This document shows, piece by piece, positions 31,324 to 40,000 of a stretch of 40,000 nt of DNA; position 1 is the first letter of the stretch; each line of letters begins with the position of its first letter. The notes below the pieces were generated by a model, which saw nothing but the letters and a program-made list of their open reading frames with translations, was not told the DNA's origin and made no database searches. The DNA comes from Neocallimastix lanati (nom. inval.) (taxonomy: Eukaryota; Neocallimastigomycota; Neocallimastigomycetes; Neocallimastigales; Neocallimastigaceae), in assembly GCA_016946835.1 (NCBI GenBank), contig JACVTC010000052.1, positions 1 through 40,000 on the forward strand. The letters run 5' to 3'. The translations under genes were made by a program, and so were the position numbers.

Positions 31324-31474
31324 CATTATATATATTTAATTTTCTTTTTTTTTTTTTTTTTTTTTTAATGCTTAATCATTTTAACTCTATCTTTTTTTTT
31401 TTTTTTTTTATACATATATATATAATAATAGTGACAATTTAAGAAAAAAAAAAATAAAAGTTAACGATTTAAAC
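30584..31474. other. Homopolymer-rich intergenic region
   Basis: Many A and T runs of 10-23 bases and AT dinucleotide tracts (31303-31321). A partial copy of the solo-LTR family (CTCAGAATTATTAGACCTAA, about 30627) lies at the left. The right end is the 3' side of the AAA ATPase gene. No gene is supported. Confidence 0.6.
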
Positions 31475-33788
31475 TTAGAAACCAAATACAGAGGAATGAC
31501 CACTGTAACCTCCAGCTTCAGCACCAGTACCATATTTAGCATTCCATTCTTGTAATTGAATGATAATACCAGTCTTTTCATTTAAGGATGGTACTATATC
31601 ACCACTATCAAAGGCCATATCAAAGTGTTGTTTTTCAACAACTCTTACCACTTCATTCTTTTTATTTGGTTCAATAATTTGTTGTTTGATAGCATTCATA
31701 ACTATTTTACAATTAATAATAATAATAATAATAATAAAAATTATTAATATTTTATTTATTAAATATTTAGTAATTTTCTATTTTTTAATTTTCAATTATT
31801 TCTAATATTTAATTTCTATTTTCTATTTTTTATTTTCTACTTTTCTTTATCAATATTATTTATTATCTATTATCAATATTATCTATTATTTAATTATTTA
31901 ATTATTTTAGTATTTAATTATTTTAGTATTTAATTATTTTTTTTTTTTTTTTTATTATTATTATTTAATTATTCAATGATTTAATTGAAATATTTACCTG
32001 AAGCAATACACAAATTCTTTAAATCACTACCACTCCATTGATTAGTTTTACTAGCAACATAGGCTAATATTTCTTTACGTTCTTCCTTTGAATGACCGAC
32101 TATTTCTTCCTTCAATAGAATATCAAGAATTTCTTCTCTAGCTTCTGCATCCGGTAAGCTGACAAAGATTCTTCTTGGTAATCTTCTTAAGACGGCTTCA
32201 TCTAAATCGAAAGGTCTGTTAGTGGCACCGATAACAATGACACCATCATTATTAGAATTAAGACCATCCCATTCTTGCATGAATTCATTCAACGTATTAA
32301 CCATGTAGTGTGGAGTAAATTCACCCTTTCTAGTTTGTAAGAGCGCATCAATTTCATCAATGAATAAAACACATGGAGATAATTTTCTAGCAAGAGAAAA
32401 GATCGCCTTTACATTCTTTTCATTTTCACCTACCCATTTACTTTGAACATTAGACATTTGAATATTAAGGAAGTTGGCACCACATTGAGAGGCAACAGCT
32501 CTAGCTGTTAAAGTCTTACCAGTACCTGGTGGACCGAAAAGTAAAATACCGGTGGTGGTTTCCTTCAAAATACCGGTTTTGAATAATTCTGGACGTAATA
32601 ACGGTAAAGTAATTAATTCATTCATGATAACTTTGGTCTTCTTTAAACCACCAATAGAATTAAACGTTGTCTTAATATCCGATGGGAAAATAAAGCATTC
32701 CTTAAGAATACGATTTTCAAATTTATTTAAGGTGTAACGATCCTTTGGATTCTTGAAAATATTTAGATATTCAACACCATCCTTTACGAATTGACGAGAT
32801 TGATAGGTGTTGAATAAGACCTTATCGGCACTAGTAACATCACTAAGTTCAATCTTTCTAATTAAAGGTTGTTTTGGATCCGTTTTTATGGTTCCATTGG
32901 ATCCCTTGGCTAAAATAACTAATAATAATCTTTCAATTTCACTTGGATTTAATAATTTTTCTTCAATGTATAAACCTCCGGTACTTGGTGATTTCATGGT
33001 TTCAAGTTCCTGTAATGGTAATTCACAATTAGCAGCTCTAGCGGCAACATTTAATTCTTTAATATTATATTTTCTAACAACTTTTCTTAAGTCATTACTA
33101 ATCACCTTTCTAAAGTTTTCAAATTGATTTTCCTTTTCAAAGGATGGGAATACCGGAATGACATTAGCACCAACATATTTATCTAATATGGTATCAAATT
33201 CTACCTTTTTAGATTCAATGACATCACGATTATCACCATATCTATTCTTTGGTTGTTCTGGTTCAGCATCAATATCTGGAGCCTTAAATCCTGGAACAAC
33301 TTCATCATATAAATTACCGAATCTGATATTATTCTTTACAACCTTCTTTTCAAAGGTTGGAGTAGATGGAGCAATTAATACAATGTTATTAAAAGCACCA
33401 GTAATACTTAAGACAGTAACTAAACCATCAAAAATATCTTGATTATCTAAACCACCATTGAAAATGGTTAAAAGATCTTCAAAGAAGATTACAATTTTAT
33501 CGGATTTAGATTCTTCTGTAATCTTTGAGAAAAGTTTAATCCACATATCTTGAATAAACATATTTAATTCAATATCTCTCTTTGGCCATGGCATATTTTT
33601 ATTGACCACAACCGCTTGATTACCCTTATTGTCTTCATAAGCTCTACAAATAAATAATTATATATAAATAAAAAAAAAATTTTTTTTTTTATTAATTTAA
33701 TATTTATATATTAATATAGTTCATTCATAATAAAAAAAAAAAAAAAAAAAAAAAATTTAATATTTATATATTAATAGGATTCATTCAT

Positions 33789-33830
<42 letters not shown>

Positions 33831-35527
33831 CTATTCTTATTTAAATGTATATATTAAATAAATTGTTTTTTAGAATTTTAGAATTTTTATTATTACTATA
33901 AAAAAAATTCTAAAATCCTAAAAAAGCAACAACAACAATTAAAAGTCTTTTTTATAATTTTTTTATATTTACTTGTAAATTGGGTATGGAATCTTGGTGG
34001 AACTACTTCTATCGTAGTGTCTCTTATCACCGCCAAACATGGAAAAAACGTTTGGGAAAGGTGAAGGATCACCCTTTCTACCAAATCTCGCTTGATGGTC
34101 CATTTCTGGATTATTTCTTCTTCTTTCCATTTCTACGGTTTCAATACTTGGCAATGATTTCATAACACTACCACTAATTCTATAGAAAATATCACTATGA
34201 GTAACCTAGTAATACAAATAAAAATAAAATAATAATTAATTTATTAAATAAATTTTATATAAAAAAAAATTTTTTTTTTTTTTAAAATTATTACAATTCA
34301 TTTATTATAATTTGTATTAATTTTTAATTAATAAATATATTTATATCAATAATTAATATATATATTTATAATAAAAATTTATAACATAATAATATTATTA
34401 ATTACTTCTAAAAAGTCAGCGCCTAATTGTTTTGCGGTATGACTAGCAATATGTTTTAAATAAATTTCAGAACCCTTTATTGGGCAAGATAATAATAATA
34501 GTCTAGAACTTTGGGAAGGAATATTCTTAACATGGCTTTTTATTGATTCATCTAATAAACCACCAGCAACTAATTGAATTTCATTTAAGGTATATTGATT
34601 ATATAAATAAGGTAATTCTTCAAGTTTTGTAGTATTATTTTCTGGAGTAACAATTCTATTTTTGAAAGAATCTGTAACCAATTCATTTACTATATTTTTA
34701 AATATATATAATTATTTTAATATCGATGATAAAAGTATTATAAAATAATATAAAAAATTAATATTATTAATTAATAATATGAATAAATATCAAACTATGT
34801 TCAAAAACTTTTATACTTTTAAAATAAAAATATAAAAATAATTATATCTTTCTATCATTTTATGTTATAATAATAGTTTTAAATCTAATTTTTATTTTTA
34901 CTATTTATTATAAGAAAAAAAATATTTCCTTCATTCGAATAAAAAGAAAAAAAAAAATAATACAAAAGAAGATAAATATATCTATTTATCTATTCTTTAT
35001 TTCTAATTTTCTCTATTTTTTTTTTTTTATTTTTTATTAACATCTACATTATATATCTGTTATTAATAGTATACAAAATATCGAAATTTAAAAAAATAAA
35101 AAAAAAAAATATATATATATATATATATTTTTTAATACTTACATAAAAGTTCCTTCATCTTAATTCTCTTTATTCCCTTAAACATATCCTCTCTAATATT
35201 TGGGAAGGCGTAGATACGATTTTTAACTTTATCGGTTTCGGCTTCTTTCTTAACATTTTCAAATATAGCCAATGGCTTTGGATTATCTAATTCTTCATCA
35301 TAGGCTGGTTCATATTTTTTAGTTAATTCTTCATTTTCCTCATCCTTTACCTTGGCCTGGATTTTATTTTTACCGTTACCTTCTGAATCATTAGTAAAGT
35401 TTCTAAGTTGTATTCTTGATGTAGCAATTCTATTATTAATGATGGCATTACTTTTTAAAAGTAAAGCATTAGTAAGTTGTTTTTGAACTAAAGTAACCTT
35501 ATTCTTTGTAGCTAATTGGTTCAACAT
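31475..35527 (-). CDS. Msp1/ATAD1-clade AAA ATPase, organelle-targeting-like N-terminus (five exons)
   Basis: Exons on the minus strand are 35527-35143, 34689-34406, 34205-33973, 33643-31998 and 31701-31475. Introns begin GTAAGT, GTAATT, GTAAAT and GTAAAT and all end AG, and phases match, giving 924 aa. The N-terminus (MLNQLATKNKVTLVQKQL, basic and free of acidic residues for about 47 aa, then RNFTND) resembles a mitochondrial or hydrogenosomal presequence. Exon 2 has the conserved pre-AAA region (LLLLSCPIKGSEIY). Exon 4 has Walker A GPPGTGKT (32512-32535), Walker B FIDEID (about 32345-32364), sensor IGATNRP and the RRLPRR arginine-finger motif typical of the Msp1/ATAD1 group. Exon 5 ends with EWNAKYGTG, like the C-terminus of plant and fungal long members. 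Msp1 relatives extract misplaced proteins from organelle membranes; the exact role here is unknown. It is the only apparently intact host gene in the window. Confidence 0.9.
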
Positions 35528-37041
35528 TTTTTTTTTTTATTATTATTATATGTAGTATTTAAAAAATTTGAATAAAGATAAAATTAAAAATGTAAATTTA
35601 TAATTATGTAGATATTTTTTTTTCTTTTTGGGAAAAAGTTGCTGAATTTACAAAGTATTTTAATTATATTAAAAAAATAAAATATATATTAAATATTATA
35701 CAAAATTTCGTTGTTTTTTTTTTTTTTTTACTAAATAAAATATTTCTAAAATAAATTACTTATTTGTATTTGAATTCTTTTAAATTAAATATTATTTTTT
35801 TTTATTTGAGAATAATTATTTTTAATTATAATTATTTTTTTTTTTAATAAAATTTTATTACTATTAAATATATTTTATATTATTGCTATTATTTCAATTT
35901 TAATTGTGTTATTTTTTTTTTTTTTTTGTTTTTTGAAGTATTTATTATTTTTAATATATTGTCTTTTTTTTTTTTTTTTTTTTTTGTGTGTACTTTTACT
36001 TTTTACTTTTTTATTATTATTACTTTTTATTTTTATTATTACTTTTTATTTTTTAATTTATTTCTCTTTTATTATTTTATTATATTATTATTATATTCAG
36101 TTATTATAATTTTATTATATATTATATTATTATCATATTATTATTTATTATATTATTATTTATTATATTATATTATAAAAAAAACGATTTAATAGATAAT
36201 AAAAAAAAAAAAAAGAAATAAAAAAAAAGAAAATCTAAAGAAAATGAAAAAGTAATTTTTCTTTTTTATATTTCTTTTTTTTTTTTTTTTTTTTTTTTTT
36301 CTAAAAAAAAAAGATGATAATAATAGTAAAACTTTTTCGGTTTATTTTACTAAAAAAAAAAATTTTTTTTTTAAACTTTTTTTTTTTTTATTTTTATTTT
36401 CGTAAAGAAATACTACTTAACTACTTTATAACTATTTTTTTTAAAAAAAAAATAAAATTAAAATAACTAAAAAAAAATTTAAAAAAGGAGATAAAAAAAA
36501 AAGAATAAGAGTTTCAAGAAAAAAAAAATAAAAATTTATTTTTTATTTTTTATTTTATCCTTTTTATATTTAATATAAAATAAATATTATTTGTTCCCTT
36601 TTTTCCTTTTTTCTTATTTGTTACTTAAATATTATTAATTTAAATAGTCTTTTACAAATAAATAAAATAAATATATATATATATTAAAAAAAAAAAAAAA
36701 AGATATTATTTAAAGATAAATAATATAATAAAATATATATAATAATAATTTTATTTTTTTTTTTCTTTTATATATATTTATTTATTTATTTTATTTAATT
36801 AAATAATAATTTCTAAACTATTTTATTTTATTTTATTTTATTTTATTTTGTTAAAAGTTCTCTTATTATAAAAAGTTTATAAAAGAAAAAATAATTAGGA
36901 ACGAATTTTCATTAGAGTTTATCCTTTAATCCAATATATTTAATTAAATTATTCTCTTTTTTCTATAGTTATTTATTTATCTTATTATTCATTCATAGGT
37001 TGAACTTTAATAATTCATTATTTACATGAACTCTAATGATT
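35528..37041. other. Upstream region of the ATPase gene, low complexity
   Basis: Contains A and T homopolymers up to about 22 bases and pyrimidine-rich stretches (for example 36595-36625). The promoter of the ATPase gene presumably lies in its left part, but no specific element can be named. Short hydrophobic open frames at 35906-36192 are poly-T translation. Confidence 0.5.
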
Positions 37042-37293
37042 ATTAATATCTTACTGATTATTACTATTATCTATTTACTCATAATTAATATCTTATTGAT
37101 TATTACTATTATCTATTTACTCATAATTAATATCTTATTGATTATTACTATTATTTATTTATTCATAATTAATATCTTATTGATTATTATTATTATTTAT
37201 TTATTCATTATTAATATCTTATTGATTATTACTATTATTTATTTATTCATAATTAATATCTTATTGATTATTATTATTATTTATTTATTCATA
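37042..37293. repeat. 42-bp tandem array, six units
   Basis: Units begin ATTAATATCTTATTGATTAT at 37042, 37084, 37126, 37168, 37210 and 37252, an exact 42-bp period with few substitutions, followed by a degenerate seventh. As 42 is a multiple of three, one frame stays open and would give a 14-residue hydrophobic repeat; there is no sign that it is translated. Confidence 0.95.
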
Positions 37294-38459
37294 ATTATTG
37301 ATTCATTCATTTATTATTATTTATTCTTCTTAATCTTCAAAAATTCTAATGATTAGTATTTATTCTAGTTAATGTATTTAAATAGTATTTAATTAGATAA
37401 ATTCTATTTTATATTAAATTAATTAATATATTGATTTAAATATATTTGTATATATAACAATATATTGTATGCAATATATTGTGTGTAATATATTTAGTAA
37501 TATGTCATATATTAAATCATAAATAGTTTAATTTTATTTTAATTTTTTTATTTTATTTTATTTTATTTTAATTTTTATTTTATTTTATTTTATTTTAATT
37601 TTTATTTTATTTTATTTTATTTTAATTTTTAGCTTAAAATTCCTTTTTCATATCTTTTCTCTCATTTCTTTTTACTTATTTACCTATTTACTTATTTTTT
37701 TTTCCTTTTTCTTCATATTTAATAATCTTTATTTTTATCTAATTGTTATTTTTAATTTTTTTTTTAAAAAAATTTAATAAAGATTAAATAATAATGAATG
37801 AGATAATTTTTTTTAACTAATAAATGTTAAATCAAAGAATAGTTAACTAATTTGTAGATTTTATGCAACTCTGAATTATTTCTGTTATTATTTGTTAAAT
37901 CGATTGATCAATTCATTATCAACAATTAATAAATAATAAGTAATAAGTAATAATAATAATAATAATTAATCATAATAAATAATAATACTAATATTTAATA
38001 CTAATATTTAATACTAATATTTAATACTAATTAATATTTAATAATAATATTTAATAATAATAATTAATAATAATTAATATTATGAATAGTTCAAAATGAT
38101 AAATAATCTAATGATATTAATAAGTTATTAGTTATTATCAAAAATAAAAATAAAATAAAATATAAAATAAAAAAAAGTTTAAAAGTTAAAAATGTTTAAC
38201 ACTTAAATTTTTATCATTCCAATGTAATTTTATCCTAATTTTTTTTTTTATTTTAAATATTTAATTTTAATTTTTAATCCTTTTTTAAATATTTATTTTA
38301 TTTTATTTTATTTTTATATTTTATTTTTTTTCATATTTTATTCAATCTTTACTTTACATTTAATATTTCAACTCTTTATTCATATTTTAGTTTATTTTAT
38401 TTTATCTTATTTGTCATTATATCATAAAGGAATATCAACTCAACTCATTTTCACTTTTA
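37294..38459. other. Low-complexity intergenic DNA with one stray satellite unit
   Basis: Includes three diverged TTTTA-type blocks (37540-37630), an AATACTAATATTT repeat (37986-38050), and a single degenerate copy of the 47-bp satellite unit (about 38335-38390, TTCAATCTTTACTTTACATT then TTTCAACTCTTTATT). No gene is supported. Confidence 0.65.
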
Positions 38460-38512
38460 TTCCCCCAACCCAACCCACAACTTCAATACTCTTCAAACAA
38501 AACGCCTTCAAA
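38460..38512. other. C-rich patch in A/T-rich DNA
   Basis: TCCCCCAACCCAACCCACAA is by far the most C-rich word in the right half of the window and is followed by CTTCAA-type sequence. The minus strand reads GGGTTGGGTTGGGGG, three G runs. It might be an upstream element of a gene outside the window, or part of a weak G-quadruplex. Confidence 0.35.
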
Positions 38513-40000
38513 AAAAAAAAAAATTCTTATAATTATACATATATAAAACTTAAATTAAATCTATTTAATTAAATTATAAAAGCAATAATATAATTCAATA
38601 AAAAGTAATATATGTTAAATCAATCATTTAATATATGGTTACCTATATTTCTATTTTTTCTATTATATTTATATAGTATTAAATGTAGTATTAAATGCAT
38701 ACATTAATGTACAATATTTAATAAAATATAATTTAAGAAATTTAAATAAATTTAAGAGAAATAGGAAGAGATTCCAACAAATTTATAAAAATATTCCATT
38801 TTTACATTATTAAATATATTCAAATAGTATAGACAATAGATAATAAATTGAAGCTTTTGACTATTCTCTTCTTTACTTTCCTTTTAGGAATTACGGATAT
38901 TTAAGAAAAAAAAATAAATATTAATGCCGAAAATTATTAATATTTTTACTTTTAAAAAAAAAAAAAAGTGCATGGATTTCTTTCCTACCATTTAAATTAT
39001 TTAACTATAAAAAAAAATAAACTTTTTTAATTTTATAATTAGAATTAAATAATAATTAATAATATTTAATTATGTAATATTTAATTATGTAAATATGTAA
39101 TAGATAATAGAAAAGTACTTAAATATATAACTAATTATTTATATATATATATTTATCTATTTAATATTTAATTATATATTTATATATTTATTTATTTATA
39201 TATATTTATTTATTGATATATTTATATATATATATTTATTTAATATTTATATATATATATTTATTTATTTATTACTTATTAATTTAAAATCCCATAAAAA
39301 AAATATTATTTAATTCTTTTTAATGATATATGATTTTTATTTTTATTAATAATAATGTATTATTATGTATTATTATGTATTATTAATTAAAAATAATTAA
39401 TAATTAATAATTATTTATTATTTAAAATTAATTAGTATTTATTATCTCTTCTTTAATTATTTATCTTTTTTTTTATTTTATAAAAAAGTAATTCATTACT
39501 GAATATAAATGAATTTATTTATGAATCTATTTTAAATCTATTTGCATACATATAATCTATTCTATATTTTATATTGTATATTGCATATTATATATTACAT
39601 TGTACACTATATTATATTTATATGTATTATATATATATATATTTATTATATATTATCTATATATTTATTATATATTATCTATATATTTATTTATATAACT
39701 TTATTAATGAAGAATGGTTTGTTTTTGAATTTGAATTTTGATAATTATTAAGCTTTGATTAAATTTAATTTAATTCTATTCAATAAGACAATAGTATTAT
39801 TTATCTATGAAACATATTAAATAATATATGAAATCAATATATATTTAATTTAATATTAATATATATAGTAATAGACTATATTTCAATTAAATTTTAAATT
39901 GAAAATTTCTTTTCTAAGGGAAACTTTGCGAAATTTTTTTTTTTTACTTTTTTTGACATCTTTATTTTTTTTTTAGTAATTAAAAAAAAAAGGATTATAA
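38513..40000. other. Gene-free A/T-rich DNA
   Basis: No coding frame, RNA or transposon was recognised. Simple repeats such as TATTTATTTATA and ATGTATTATT blocks dominate. The short open frame at 39542-39751 is low-complexity translation. Confidence 0.6.

Noticed and set aside
32552-33442. Three plus-strand frames opposite the ATPase
   Set aside because: Antisense shadows of a clear coding exon; no independent features.
35906-36192. Poly-Phe/Ile frames
   Set aside because: Translations of T homopolymers and TTA runs.
37036-37356. 106-aa hydrophobic frame with 14-residue repeats
   Set aside because: The 42-bp tandem unit lacks stops in one phase by chance; no start context, domain or non-repeat portion.

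Overview
The window is a eukaryotic nuclear segment with an extremely A+T-rich base composition (well over 80% by eye). One multi-exon protein gene with GT-AG introns, fungal-type Ty3/gypsy and Ty1/copia elements, a Mutator-like (MULE) transposon, a decayed ankyrin-repeat gene and abundant low-complexity A/T DNA fit a fungus. The best guess is an anaerobic gut fungus (Neocallimastigomycota); this is an inference from composition and gene style, not proof. No rRNA, tRNA or CRISPR was seen.

Layout. 1-5745: an open Ty3/gypsy element with separate gag and pol frames; a UUUAAAC slippery site and a potential pseudoknot sit at the gag end, and four related hairpins lie in the leader. 7170-15213: two ~263-bp LTR-like repeats in opposite orientation enclose a MULE cluster. 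This cluster has a 388-bp deletion derivative (7434-7821) directly beside a 5.1-kb copy (7826-12921), which encodes an intact 483-aa transposase and carries a large TTTTA/47-bp satellite. 15.2-19.5 kb: a near-empty A/T desert with shards of a second, far less A+T-rich gypsy element and an ankyrin-repeat pseudogene. 19.5-30.5 kb: three decayed copia-type elements. Each has a recognisable integrase followed by Asn-rich coding sequence, and none has a reverse transcriptase in view. A third MULE copy (272 bp) interrupts the first of them.

30.6-40 kb: a different-looking compartment, full of long A and T homopolymers. It holds the only apparent host gene, a five-exon gene on the minus strand (35527 to 31475) for a 924-aa Msp1/ATAD1-clade AAA ATPase with an organelle-targeting-like N-terminus. 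The last 4.4 kb is gene-free low-complexity DNA with a 42-bp tandem array.

The most notable observations are these: the frameshift signal in the gypsy element; primer-binding sites in two copia elements that match the anticodon arm of two different tRNA-Lys isoacceptors (half-tRNA priming); the repeated absence of RT in the copia relics; a related locus at 13.3 kb that looks like an empty site for one of them; and the abrupt change in homopolymer content near 27.66 kb.
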